A stretch of DNA of 64,000 nt from 2-12-FULL-35-23 sp965196985 (GCA_965196985.1 CBDALO010000132.1:43706-107705), one strand, 5' to 3'. Positions 37,032 through 46,883 are shown, numbered from the stretch's first letter. Numbers and translations: made by a program. The notes: generated by a model not told the origin, from the letters alone.

Positions 37032-38369
37032 TTAAGACGGTATCTCCTCAGTGATATCCAAATCCTCTTTAACTTGGTTATAAACAATCTCAACTAGCGA
37101 GGTTTTTCTTGCTGGTTGTTCCGGCATCTGAGGTCTAGCTCGGGTTCTAGAAAGGTTGTTATGTTTGTCCAGCTCTCCCACTGCACCAAGGTATTGATAT
37201 TCCAATGATTCGACGTGACGGGCGGAGTCACTATGCGGATCAACCACTAAATAAACCTCTTGTTGAGCCAGTTCAAATGGAACTTCAAAGAGTCGATTAT
37301 TCCAGCTTACCGTGCCATCCTTCCTGACTCGGCGCTTAATGCGATGCAGGAAGTAATCATCTAGCTTATCGGCCAAACAACCTAACGGCTGAATTTTAGT
37401 GAGGTCTTGCTGATAGCGTTGTAACGGGGTCATCTTGTCAGGCAGGGCGCTTTGCGAGGCTTGATGATAAACACGCTCAACCCAAGCCCAAAATCGATCA
37501 TTCAGCGCATTGAAACTATGAATGGAATCCAGGTTGCATTCAGCTAGGAATTGCTCGCGTACTGTTCTATGCCAACGCTCTAGTTTGCCTTTGCTTTGCG
37601 GTTCATAGGGCCTGCCGTAAATCAATTGAATTTTCAAACGAGCACAAATGGTTTGCAACGTTTTAGCACGGTAGGCAGGGCCGTTGTCAATGATGAGCTT
37701 AACAGGAAGCCCACGTTTGAGTAATGCCTCTTTCAGCACATGCTCAATAGTAATGGCACTCTCATCAGTACAAAATTTACTGTGACAGACCAACCTTGAG
37801 GCATCATCAAAAATACTCACCAAATAGCTTTTAACTCTTCTTTGGCCATCGTAAATCGTTGGACCATGCATGACATCGCCATACCAAATATCACAAGCTG
37901 TGAGCGCCTCAAATGAGCGGCGCTCAATTTGGTTAGAAGGTGTGACTGTTCTTTTAGACAGGCCGTGTTTTACTAATAAGCGGTGAACTGTTGCGTGAGA
38001 TAATTCACCTCGTGCTACCTTCCCTTGAGTTTCTAAGAGTTTAATCACGGTCGGAATTGATCTTGAAGGGCTTTCCTGTTTAGTGGAAATAATTAACTCT
38101 TGTAGCTCTGGATTGATGTGACACTGGCCTTTGTCTCGTCGAGTTTTAGGAACTAATCCATCAATACCCTGCTTTAACCAGGCGTAATACCAATTCTCAA
38201 TTGTTTTAGCACTGAGGTGAACACGCTTACTACCTGGAATGTTGTAGGTTTGCTGGGACAACCTTTTAATAATGCTCTTGAGCTCACCATGCTCAAAACT
38301 ATTTCGGCTACATAGCTCACCTAAAACACTTAGGCGAAACAGTGCTGTTGGGTGAATGGGCTTGGTCAT
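37032..38369 (-). CDS. Integrase-core (rve) DDE transposase, IS481/Mu-like
   Basis: 445 residues from ATG at 38369, preceded by AGGAATTGCAAA; the frame is open further upstream but without homology. Helix-turn-helix regions (HLSAKTIENWYYAWLKQGIDGL, LSHATVHRLLVKHGL), then the catalytic core: ACDIWYGDVMHGP (Asp), LIIDNGPAYRAKTLQ (Asp) and EPQSKGKLERWHRTVRE (Glu), and a Mu-type C-terminal beta domain (RVRKDGTVSWNNRLFEVP). Partner of the ATPase at 35000. Confidence 0.88.
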   Translation of the reverse strand: MTKPIHPTALFRLSVLGELCSRNSFEHGELKSIIKRLSQQTYNIPGSKRVHLSAKTIENWYYAWLKQGIDGLVPKTRRDKGQCHINPELQELIISTKQESPSRSIPTVIKLLETQGKVARGELSHATVHRLLVKHGLSKRTVTPSNQIERRSFEALTACDIWYGDVMHGPTIYDGQRRVKSYLVSIFDDASRLVCHSKFCTDESAITIEHVLKEALLKRGLPVKLIIDNGPAYRAKTLQTICARLKIQLIYGRPYEPQSKGKLERWHRTVREQFLAECNLDSIHSFNALNDRFWAWVERVYHQASQSALPDKMTPLQRYQQDLTKIQPLGCLADKLDDYFLHRIKRRVRKDGTVSWNNRLFEVPFELAQQEVYLVVDPHSDSARHVESLEYQYLGAVGELDKHNNLSRTRARPQMPEQPARKTSLVEIVYNQVKEDLDITEEIPS

Positions 38370-38503
38370 TTTGCAATTCCTGTGTGATTTAACTACTTGC
38401 AATGAGTTAATCACAACTTGAGTTGAGAATGCTACGCTCAAACTGTGTGGGGTCGTGAGGTTTACAGAAAATATCCATCTCAACTTTTTTTCACGTTAAT
38501 TAA

Positions 38504-39060
38504 TTATGGGATGCTCACTCCTGTGTTGTTAAGAAAAAGCATGATGCTCGATAAATCATGCTCACCAAGGCAGGCCAACCAAAACGCTTGTGGATCACTA
38601 TGTCGCCCAAGCTGTAACCACAACGGATGTGCTTTGATATGGAAGGAGTAATCAACGAAGTGGTCAACCAACCAGTAAAACCACCTAGCAACGGTGTGTC
38701 GACTAACACCTTGCTCCTGACCTGATGAGCTAATACTTTTCCCAGGAGCACGCTCATTAACACTGCCTGCTGAACTGACCAGCAATACCAACGCTTTGGA
38801 GAAAGTATCTCAGGTAGGGTTGAACAAGTACGTTTACATTGATGACAATAAAATCTCAAAACAGGGGTGGGATTTAAAGAGCGTCCTTTACCTGGGTTCC
38901 TATCTGGTTTTCGATCATATGATCCATGTGACCATAGTCCACCTGCACCGCAATGGCTGCACTGCTCTGGCCTTAGTAGCTCTGGATTTTTTTTCAGCAG
39001 GATCAGGTAATCACTCAGGCTTTTAATCGCTTTTATGATTCTGCGCATGACTAATTTCAC
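38504..39060 (-). pseudogene. DUF6431-like zinc-finger protein, frameshifted
   Basis: The N-terminal half has two cysteine pairs (PEQCSHCGAGG..., FYCHQCKRTCSTLPE), then KRWYCWSVQQAVLMSVLLGK. From about 38747 the homologous continuation SISSSGQEQGVSRHTVARWFYWLVDHF, a helix-turn-helix, is in the -1 frame and ends at 38504. One base too many near the run GGGAAAAGT explains it. Such proteins often accompany rve/AAA transposons, where a targeting or regulatory role is possible; the family name is from memory. Confidence 0.6.
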
Positions 39061-39448
39061 TATAGTTTTTATATCAAGTTATTTTACCTTGATAGGTTAC
39101 TAAAACCTTGTTTATTATGAGATAAAACTAGCTCAATTCCCCTAAATAAAGATAGACGTAACACTGCAAGCTCCTTATCCTCATCACCAAGATTGGACTG
39201 ATTCAAGCGAGCACGAAATTCTGCAATTTCATGCTCTGATTTAGTCGCTATATCCGGTATTTCAGTTGCGGTTGGCATAATTATTTCACGTGATGCGTAA
39301 GAAACTGTCGTCACAATAAAATAATTTTCTTTTCTAAGTCAATAGGTTAATGAAGATAATGGATAATTATCAAGCCCAATAAAGTACTCGGCAACGAAAG
39401 TTTACCTTATCCAACTTATTGGTTCACACATACTTACCGCAAGCTCAC

Positions 39449-40180
39449 AAAAATTTACACCTAGATGAGGTAGCCTATTTTTGGGCGCAACTAGTCTGCG
39501 AGCGTGTAGAACTGCTGCCAGGCTGGCATCATGCTATTGCCTCGCATCTGCCCTTTTTTTAGCATATGGCATAACTCAATACCAGCTATTGTTGCCTTAG
39601 CTGAATTGAACTTTTTAAAACCCAGTGTATATTTCGTGATACGCTTTATCGATCGATGGTCTTGCTCGACCAAATTATTGAGGTATTTAATGCGCCTAAC
39701 CTCGACCATCGCAAACCAGAATCCAGATAAAAATAATAAGGTATTGAGTCTTTCCAACGCTGCTGTATTTGCACCACTTTTATCAATGTTAACCTTTTTG
39801 GGTAACCCGCTTGATCCAATCGCTTTATTAAAAAAAGCTAGCACTGCCTTACGATCACGCTTCTCTGACAGCATAAAATCAACGGTGTTACCGTACTTAT
39901 CAACTGCACGATAAAGGTAAACTTGCTTGCCATTGACCTTAATATAAGTCTCATCCATCTTCCAACTATCAGCAAGTTTGCGCTTGCTTTTACGAAACTC
40001 TTGCTCAAGCTGAGGCGCATAGCGAACCACCCATTTTTGTACTGTAGAGTGATCAACGCTAACACCACGTTCTTCCATGAGCTCTTCAATATTTCGGTAA
40101 CTTAATGGGTACGCAAGCTTCCAGCGTACTGCTGTTAAAATAATCTCTTTGGGGAAATGTCTTCCTTTAAAACTAATCGC
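39449..40180 (-). mobile_element. IS6-family element copy 2, truncated at both ends
   Basis: One end was invaded by IS66 no. 2 (its tip is now at 30921-30930, 8.5 kb away); the other end and the start codon were lost at the IS256 copy D junction (40180/40181). Confidence 0.85.
39491..40180 (-). pseudogene. IS6-family transposase lacking its start codon
   Basis: The frame is complete from AISFKGRHF to ...QQFYTLAD but the ATG is replaced by IS256 sequence. The first ATG left is internal (40078, MEERGVSVDH). The DDE residues are intact (KMDETYIKV, NIDKSGANTAAL, VEQDHRSIKR). Confidence 0.85.
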
Positions 40181-41712
40181 GCTAGTGCGCCATCCTTTCT
40201 GTAAATTCCATTGACTTGCTGAAAATAAGCAGGCGACTCAGTCAGATTAGAAATTCCTTTTAAGGTAAACTTAACCAAAAAAGAGGAATGACAATGAGCT
40301 GCTATAAAAATGAGAACTTAATCGAAGAAGCCATACATGTTTTAGCGATGGAGGGGTTTGAAGCTTTACCTAAGCTTGTCTCCAGGTTGATGAATGAGGC
40401 TATGTTAATAGAAAGGGAGCGCCATTTAAATGCCAGTCCTTATGAGCGAACTGGCGATAGAAACGGATATGCGAACGGCTTTAAACCAAGGTTAATTAAC
40501 ACAGGTCAAGGTCAGCTTGAGCTACAGATACCGCAGGTTAGAGACTCCAATGAAGCCTTCTATCCATCAGTCTTAGAGCGAGGTGTACGCTCTGATAGAG
40601 CACTTAAGCTGGCTGTCGCTGAAATGTATGTGCATGGGGTTTCCACGCGCAAAGTTGAAAAGGTGCTAAAGCAACTCTGTGGAACAGATATTTCAAGCAC
40701 AGAGGTAAGCCGTTGCGCTAAATTGTTGGATGAAGATTTAAAGAAATGGCGAAATAAGCCGTTAGGAAAGATAAAATATCTTTGGCTAGATGCACGTTAT
40801 GAGAAGGTGCGCACTAGCGGCACAGTACAAGACTGTGCGGTATTGATAGCCTATGGCTTTGATGAATCAACCGGCAAGAGAACAGTGCTAGGTGTTTCTG
40901 TTGCGTTATCAGAGGCTGAGGTACATTGGCGTGATTTTCTTCAGCAGTTGGTTGAGCGAGGTATACATGGTATTGAGTTGATTACTAGCGACGCTCATAC
41001 TGGCCTAAAAGCCGCTAGAAGAGCTGTGTTCCCCAGTGTTCCTTGGCAACGCTGCCAATTTCATTTGCAGCAAAATGCTCAGGCTCACATACCAAAGCGC
41101 TCAATGAAGGAACCAGTAGCTGAGGAGATTACAGCTATATTTAATGCCTCAAACATTCATGAGTCGGAAAGACTATTGGCTATGGCGGTAGATAAATATC
41201 AGCAAACAGCACCAGAGCTTTCTTCTTGGTTGGAAGTGAATATACCGGAGGGCTTAGTAGTGATGAACTTTGACAGGCCGCATCAAAAAAGATTAAGAAC
41301 CAGTAACATAGCTGAGCGCGTAAACAGAGAGGTAAAAAGAAGGACGCATACAGTTGGAATTTTCCCTAATACTGAATCGTGCCTAAGGCTCGTATCAGCT
41401 GTTTTAGTGGAAATTGATGACCAGTGGAGCGGATCACCTAGATACTTAAGTTGAAGTGAATAATAAGGCTTCATAGGGTTTTAGGATAGATCATTCTTGT
41501 TCTTATTAACGAGATATAATTGCTATTACCTAAAAGTTAATAATTTATTTTGAGAGGAGAAAAATTTGAGGTATAAATAATTTTTTAGATTGATTAGCAT
41601 AATTAATTTAAGATATTATGCGATGAGACAGGTACAATAGAGTGCCATTTAGAATTTTAAAGGTTTTTCTAAGTACTGAAGTTGGTTTTTACAGACAAAA
41701 TAACGCTCTATC
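40181..41712 (+). mobile_element. IS256-family element, copy D
   Basis: 1532 bp, the only one of the four copies without a target duplication (left flank actaatcgc in an IS6, right flank ttccaatg in an rve-type IS). This marks recombination between two former IS256 copies. Confidence 0.93.
40288..41454 (+). CDS. IS256-family transposase, copy D
   Basis: 388 residues, intact DDE motifs as in copy A. The ATG at 40288 follows AAGAGGA. Confidence 0.95.
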   Translation: MTMSCYKNENLIEEAIHVLAMEGFEALPKLVSRLMNEAMLIERERHLNASPYERTGDRNGYANGFKPRLINTGQGQLELQIPQVRDSNEAFYPSVLERGVRSDRALKLAVAEMYVHGVSTRKVEKVLKQLCGTDISSTEVSRCAKLLDEDLKKWRNKPLGKIKYLWLDARYEKVRTSGTVQDCAVLIAYGFDESTGKRTVLGVSVALSEAEVHWRDFLQQLVERGIHGIELITSDAHTGLKAARRAVFPSVPWQRCQFHLQQNAQAHIPKRSMKEPVAEEITAIFNASNIHESERLLAMAVDKYQQTAPELSSWLEVNIPEGLVVMNFDRPHQKRLRTSNIAERVNREVKRRTHTVGIFPNTESCLRLVSAVLVEIDDQWSGSPRYLS

Positions 41713-43103
41713 TTCCAATGCAAAGTGGGCCTGAAGTTGTTGCGTGATCGTTCATCCTATATGGATGAATATCAATATGAACGACATAGAATTAAACACA
41801 CTTGCCCAGATTGAGCAATTTCTATCCTCATCAACCCAGCTTACCTTTGAAGCTACATTACGAGCAGAATCTTACCTATGGGTTACGAACACATTAAAAA
41901 AATTTGCTTATTGCGGTATGTGCAAAAAGGACAAAGGATTGATTCGTGATTACCTGCAACGAATGACTGGTTACTCACGTTCACAAATTACTAGGCTAAT
42001 TGCTCAGTATCAAAAGTCAGGAAAAGTTGTTGTTAAGCAACGATCACCTAGAAATAAGTTTAGCTTAATCTATACGCATGAGGATACTTGGTTGTTAGCT
42101 GAAACGGATCAGGTTCATCAAACGCTTAGCGGGCCTACCACAAAAAACTTTGCGAGAGAGCCTTTCATTTGTTTGGAGATAAGCGTTATGCGCGTCTTGC
42201 TTTTATCTCAGTCTCTCATCTTTACAATCTTCGACAAACTGAAACCTACCAGCGCAAACGGCGACACTTTAATAAAACTAAAGCAACGCAGGTTTCTATT
42301 GGTGAAAGGCGAAAACCAACTCCAGAGGGTAGGCCTGGCTTTATACGTATTGATACAGTGCACCAAGGAGATATGGATAAAATCAAGGGTGTTTATCATA
42401 TTAATGCTGTTGACGAGGTGACACAGATGGAAGTAGTCTGCGCTGTTGAAAAAATTAGTGAGGCTTACTTAATCCCTGTCTTAGAGCAAATAATCGATAC
42501 CTTTCCATTTAAAGTGTTAGGCCTACATGCTGATAATGGCTCAGAGTACATTAATCAGCATGTAGCTAAACTATTGCAAAAGTTATTTATTGAACTCACT
42601 AAATCGAGGCCAAGGCATAGTAATGACAACGGTTTGGTGGAAAGTAAAAATGGCTCGGTTGTTAGAAAGCATTTTGGCTACATACATATTCAACAACGTT
42701 TTGCCCCGCAAATTAATGAATTCTATAACCAGCATTTTAACGACTATATTAATTTTCACAGACCTTGTTACTTCCCTGTAACCAGCATTAATTGCAAGGG
42801 TAAGCAAACTAAACTTTACCCATACGAGGCCATTATGACCCCTTACGAAAAGTTCAAATCAATTGAAAATGCTAAGCAGTATTTAAAGGAAAATGAAACC
42901 TTTGAACGACTAGATAAATTAGCGTATTCTCTGACTGATCATGAATCTGCACAAAAGATGCAGGAAGCAAAGAAGACGTTATTTGAGAAAATAACAAAAG
43001 AGCAAATAGCTGATACTATCAGCACTGAAGACTAACCGATGGACCATCATGGTGACATCTGTTCAGATGCTGCTTCAGGCTCATCTTACGATTGGAATAT
43101 ACT
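41713..43103 (+). mobile_element. rve-type insertion sequence, copy 2, left end missing
   Basis: Identical to 20566-21998 except that the outer about 42 bp of the left end are gone and one A is missing in the transposase gene. The right end ...GATTGGAATATACT at 43103 is intact. Confidence 0.88.
41744..43035 (+). pseudogene. rve-type transposase, frameshifted copy 2
   Basis: Six A at about 42141-42146 where copy 1 has seven shift the frame after SGPTTK, so the catalytic core (from LFGDKRYARL, about 42169) is in another frame. Otherwise nearly identical to 20638-21930. Inactive unless slippage occurs. Confidence 0.88.
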
Positions 43104-43212
43104 CAGAACCAAAAATACTGCTGTAAAAGTAACCCACTATAACCAGCGTTATCGGGGGTTGGGCACTATCTGACTAAAAAACAAGTCTAATTCGGTCTAA
43201 TTTTAAACAGGG

Positions 43213-44184
43213 CTAAAGGTCGAGATCCTGCTTAATTTTTTCTAAAACCTCGGCTGATATACCAGTTATTGTGTTAATTTTATCCATTGGTTCTTGCAAT
43301 TTTAACATAGCCGTTGCAATTTCTTTATTACGCTGTTCAATGCCTTGTTGCATTCCTTGTTGCATTCCTTGGCTGTGGCCTTCTTGTCGTAATTGATCTG
43401 CTGCAGACATAATTGTCTCCTTCATGTCCGGTAGTGCTTCAGCTAACAGCGTGACAATTTCACTACCATAGTTGTCTTTCTCATATTCTAGCGCATATTT
43501 TACCAGCCGAGAAATGTGTTTTCCACCATCAAGTGTTTTGATTAATTGTAGCAAATCATGCTGAATCAGCTCTTTAATAATTGGTATAAGATCACGGCTA
43601 TACGCGTGCTTGTGGCATAGCTCCATGGCAGCCACATGCCCATGCGTTAATAGCTCATCATCCGGTATGACCGATAAATCAATCAATGGGGCAGGGGCAT
43701 TGTAAAGCTCTTGGGCGAGTGCCGCATCCTCAAACAAGTCGAAGAAATTGAGCGTGTACGGGTAGGGTTTTTGTTTACCATTGTAGAAAACCAAATTAAG
43801 AATTAATGGCAGTTTAAGTGTGTCGCTTTGCTCTTTTTTGTCAATTTGTTTTAAAAACCGATCCCAGATTTTGCAACGATAATACCACAACCTAAAAGCC
43901 ATAAGAGGGTCAGGGGTGGATTGGTGCTCACTCAAAATGTATAAAAAAATCTGCTCTTTACCGTACTGTTTTTTGAGCTGCACTTGGTAGAGTACATCCG
44001 TAAATGCAGTCTGAAAATCTTCTTCGATGAAGCTGTCGTTTTCTAAATGCAGTGTTTCCCAGTCAATCATCTTTTGGATTTTTTTAGGCAAGTGCGCCTT
44101 AAAAAAATCCTTGGCGATCTCGATGTCCTAAAGGGAGCTTTTAAAGAAAAGATCGTGATGCTTAATGGCGTGTTTACTCTTCAT
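43213..44184 (-). pseudogene. Rpn-family nuclease copy 3, amber codon at 19
   Basis: Aligns from MKSKHAIKHHDLFFKSSL with the copy at 7328, but codon 19 is TAG (44128-44130) where copies 1 and 2 have CAG (Gln). Otherwise open to ...LEKIKQDLDL. A TTG at 44091 could reinitiate but would lose the first 31 residues. Carries two G-M-Q-Q units near the C-terminus. Confidence 0.85.
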
Positions 44185-44317
44185 TTGTCGTCCTTACATC
44201 AATGACCTTGCAGAACTAAGTGGCTCACAGGCCACCACACAAAACAGGTGTGATGACGATTGCGGTTGTTGATCTGGTCTCTTTCAAGCTAGCCAGCAAT
44301 CAGTCCTAAATAGTGCG

Positions 44318-44368
44318 CTATTTTACTGTGGCTAGGCCGTGATGCCTAGAGAATTTCACGTAAAATAG
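44318..44368 (+). promoter_or_regulatory. Nested hairpin upstream of the ATP-grasp gene, copy 2
   Basis: Exact counterpart of 9347-9397: outer arms CTATTTTAC/GTAAAATAG, inner stem CTAGGC/GCCTAG. About 110 bp before the ATP-grasp start. Confidence 0.5.
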
Positions 44369-44475
44369 ACCAAGTCAATCCCCGTCCTTTTTTTTTAGCG
44401 TCAGACTGAAAATAATCGTAGCTTTTTAGGTTGAGCAAGGAAATAATGCTCCCTTTTACACAAAGGTAATGGCGC

Positions 44476-45387
44476 ATGAAAGGCTGGATCCTGTACTCCA
44501 AAAAACAAGCAGACCTCGGTACGAATGCCTACGGGATCAATCGCCTGTTACAGGCTGGCCAACAAAAAGGGATTGATCTAACAGTGTATAGCCCTGAGCA
44601 GTTTGAGCTCGTGGTGACCAGAGATGACCGCAAAAGCATTTTGGTCGATGGTGAACCAACCCCGCTGCCTGACTTCTTAATTCCTCGAATTGGTGCTAAC
44701 ACACCGTATTTTGCCTTGGCAGTTATTCGGCAATTGGAACGATTAAATGTGTACTCGTGTAACTCTTCTGAAACCATCGAGATTGTCAAAGATAAATTAC
44801 ACATCCATCAGCTTTTAGCGCAAAGCAATCTGCCCTCGCCTAAAACGATGCTGGTTAAATTTCCCGTAGACAGCGAGCTGGTCAAACGTGAGCTTGGCTT
44901 CCCCGTGATTGTGAAGAACTTAACCGGTACCGAAGGGAAGGGTGTTTATTTGTGTGATTCACCTGAACAATTTAGCGATCTCATGGGGTTAATCGATAGT
45001 CAGCACACTAAGCCAAACATCATCTTGCAAGAGTTTGTCAGCAACAGTCGAGGTCGTGATTTACGGGTCTTTGTGCTTGGTGGTCGTGTCATTGGCTGCA
45101 TGAAGCGTTACTCGGAAACAAGCTTTAAGGCGAACTTTTCTCGCGGTGGCCAAGTAGAGTCCTTTGCGCTAACTCCTGAAATTGAGTGGTTGGCCACTGA
45201 AACTGCACGACTGGTTAACCTTGATATTGCAGGTATTGATTTATTGTTTGATGAGGAGGGGTATAAAATCTGTGAGGCCAATTCATCCCCTGGCTTTAAA
45301 GGCTTAGAGCTGGTGGTTGGTGAAACCATTGCCGAGCAAATTCTTGATTACATTACCGTTAAGGTCAGTGGCAGAATTACCGCCTAA
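44476..45387 (+). CDS. RimK-like ATP-grasp ligase, copy 2
   Basis: 303 residues, differing from copy 1 by one residue (DGEPTPLP for DGKPTPLP). The ATP-binding loop, QEF hinge and metal-binding CEANSSPG are all present. First gene of a two-gene unit with the kinase-like protein 21 bp downstream; in this copy both genes are open, so this is the functional locus. A ligase and a kinase together suggest a small modification system acting on a protein or peptide, but the substrate is unknown. Confidence 0.88.
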   Translation: MKGWILYSKKQADLGTNAYGINRLLQAGQQKGIDLTVYSPEQFELVVTRDDRKSILVDGEPTPLPDFLIPRIGANTPYFALAVIRQLERLNVYSCNSSETIEIVKDKLHIHQLLAQSNLPSPKTMLVKFPVDSELVKRELGFPVIVKNLTGTEGKGVYLCDSPEQFSDLMGLIDSQHTKPNIILQEFVSNSRGRDLRVFVLGGRVIGCMKRYSETSFKANFSRGGQVESFALTPEIEWLATETARLVNLDIAGIDLLFDEEGYKICEANSSPGFKGLELVVGETIAEQILDYITVKVSGRITA

Positions 45388-45408
45388 CCAACCAGTGAGT
45401 CGTCATCC

Positions 45409-46134
45409 ATGAAAACAACGCGCTATGATTTTCCTTCGGGGCGAATGCTCGGTAAAAAGTATCGTGTGATTGGTTTTTTAGGGCAAGGATGGGAAGGCGA
45501 AGTTTACAAGGTTGAAGAACTGACAACTGGCATTATTCGAGCAGCTAAATTGTTTTACCCACATCGCTACACGAAACACTCAGTACCGCCTGTTGAGTAC
45601 GCAAAAAAACTCCATGCTCTACAGCATTGCCCGATTGTCATTAAGTATCACCATTTAGACACCTTAGTCTTTAAAAAAAAGACCGTTGATTTTCTTATTG
45701 CTGATTTTATTGATGGGGAGATGCTCTCAGAGTATTTAGCGAGACAGAACGAGCAACGTCTACTTGTTTTTGAAGCCCTGCACCTCTTTTATGCGATTAC
45801 CAAAGGAGTCGAACAAATTCACCTGCAAGGTGAATACCACGGTGACATCCATCTCAATAATATCTTAATGAAAAAACACGGCTTAAGCTTTGAGGTTAAT
45901 TTCATTGATGTGTTGCACTTTGGTCGCAGCACAAAAGCCAGACTCCAACAAGACATGATTGATCTGATTGCCGTGCTCTATGACCTCTTGGGTGGTAAGT
46001 CTTACTACGCGAGTTTACCTCAGCAAATCAAGCGCATTATTTTAGGTCGTAAGCACACTTTGATTCGACAACAGTTTTCCAATGGCAGCCAATTAAGGGT
46101 GTACTTAGAAAACATTCCTTGGCCAGCTTCGTAA
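45409..46134 (+). CDS. Ser/Thr protein kinase-like protein
   Basis: 241 residues, a compact eukaryotic-type kinase fold. The glycine loop is G25-Q-G-W-E-G30 and the ATP-anchoring Lys is K47 in RAAKLF. The catalytic loop is YHGDIHLNNILM (H-G-D in place of H-R-D) with a conserved Asn, and a metal-binding FIDVLHFG replaces the usual DFG. The protein is shorter than classical Hanks kinases at the C-lobe. No membrane segment. Translation is probably coupled to the ATP-grasp gene. Confidence 0.82.
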   Translation: MKTTRYDFPSGRMLGKKYRVIGFLGQGWEGEVYKVEELTTGIIRAAKLFYPHRYTKHSVPPVEYAKKLHALQHCPIVIKYHHLDTLVFKKKTVDFLIADFIDGEMLSEYLARQNEQRLLVFEALHLFYAITKGVEQIHLQGEYHGDIHLNNILMKKHGLSFEVNFIDVLHFGRSTKARLQQDMIDLIAVLYDLLGGKSYYASLPQQIKRIILGRKHTLIRQQFSNGSQLRVYLENIPWPAS

Positions 46135-46214
46135 GCTTTTTGTTTTAACCAAGCCTATTTTTAGCACTCGTGTATTAACCCATGATTTTTTAACTCACCG
46201 ATTTTGAACACCTC

Positions 46215-46883
46215 TTACTCTAAAGGGTCTAAGTATATCTCACGTTCAGTCAGAGTTAAGCTACGTTGAAATGCCTTGCGCGAAAAAACCCGTTCCGCAT
46301 AATCTGTCAGCGGTTGCGCACGTTTTGGTAGTTTAATACCTAGAACAGGTAAACGCCATAGCAACGGGGCCAAACAGCAGTCTACCAGTGAGATGGTTTC
46401 ACCGCCTAAATAAGGGGCTTCTGGTTCCTGAACCAATGGCACAAAGTTTAGTAAGGCTTGCTGCAACGCCTTACGAGCAGGTTTAGCTGTTTTTTCATTA
46501 CCCGCTAAAATCTGGTGAAATAACGGATAACAATCACGCTCTAATTGCATGACCTTCATCCGCGTTTCCGCACGAAACACTGCGTTGTCAGGGAGTAGGG
46601 GAGGGCTGGGGTAACGTTCGTCAAGGTACTGCATAATTAAGTACGACTCTGGTAAGACAAGCCCGTGATCAACTAATGTAGGAAGCTCTGCAGCAGGGTT
46701 AACGGCTAACAAGCTTCGAGGAGGGGCAGCAGGATCTACCTCAATGATCTCAGCCGACAAGTGTTTTTCTGCTAAAGCAAGGCGTGTGCGATGATTATCA
46801 ATCTCATCGGACGCTGTATACAAGGTTAATGCTTTTTTACTTGCAGACATTGCCATCAGTAACCGAGCCACCCTTTCTTTCAT
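46215..46883 (-). CDS. sspA: Stringent starvation protein A (GST fold)
   Basis: RNA-polymerase-associated regulator with a glutathione-transferase fold, important in stationary phase and for virulence control in several gammaproteobacteria. The thioredoxin-like half has NPAAELPTLVDHGLVLPESYLIMQYLDERYPSPPLLP; the helical half has SLVDCCLAPLLWRLPVLGI. The likely start is one of the ATGs giving MAMSASKKALTLYTA, since the upstream extension to 46883 is not conserved in the family. Not accompanied by sspB or rplM-rpsI, its usual neighbours, so the locus has been relocated by the surrounding mobile DNA. Confidence 0.85.
   Translation of the reverse strand: MKERVARLLMAMSASKKALTLYTASDEIDNHRTRLALAEKHLSAEIIEVDPAAPPRSLLAVNPAAELPTLVDHGLVLPESYLIMQYLDERYPSPPLLPDNAVFRAETRMKVMQLERDCYPLFHQILAGNEKTAKPARKALQQALLNFVPLVQEPEAPYLGGETISLVDCCLAPLLWRLPVLGIKLPKRAQPLTDYAERVFSRKAFQRSLTLTEREIYLDPLE

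Larger units (their letters stand above)
34934..38458 (-). mobile_element. Two-gene rve/AAA-ATPase transposon
   Basis: Related end sequences in inverted orientation: ACGTCCCACAATAATTTAGA followed by ACCATCTCAAC at the left, and ACGACCCCACACAGTTTGAG followed by CATTCTCAAC (complement) at the right. They enclose an ExeA-type ATPase and an integrase-core transposase, the arrangement of Mu/Tn5053/Tn7-like and some IS481-type elements. No clean target duplication was read, so boundaries are approximate. A further CATCTCAAC box at about 38476 lies outside, next to a DUF6431-like gene that may belong to the same system. Confidence 0.6.
31840..39278 (-). pseudogene. tnpC: IS66 transposase TnpC in three pieces
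   Basis: N-terminal piece about 39120-39278 (MPTATEIPDIATKSEHEIAE...), middle piece 33813-34930 (LWLPEVLQQQKITIKQLREL, zinc site CGDACPGGCGGKLYK, first Asp in DIIQHDDTFAKIL, second in VIQMCDALAANM) and C-terminal piece 31840-32280 (PLDNNIVEAILKIPIRIRK with the Glu, then CGENPLDYLVAL). The gaps are an IS256 and the AAA/rve region. Stray starts at the junctions are not native. Orientation is opposite to tnpA/tnpB. Confidence 0.82.
30939..39448. mobile_element. IS66-family element no. 2 with antiparallel tnpC and nested cargo
   Basis: The left end GTGAGCTTGCGGCAAGCATG (30939) and right end (complement of GTGAGCTTGCGGTAAGTATG, ending at 39448) match at 22 of 24 positions. Flanks aaaaatct (30931-30938) and aaaaattt (39449-39456) are an 8-bp target duplication with one change; they fall in the terminal repeat of an IS6 whose tip GGTTCTGTCG remains at 30921-30930. 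Contains tnpA, tnpB on plus, tnpC on minus, an IS256 and a 4-kb AAA/rve region with an IS110. Confidence 0.82.
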
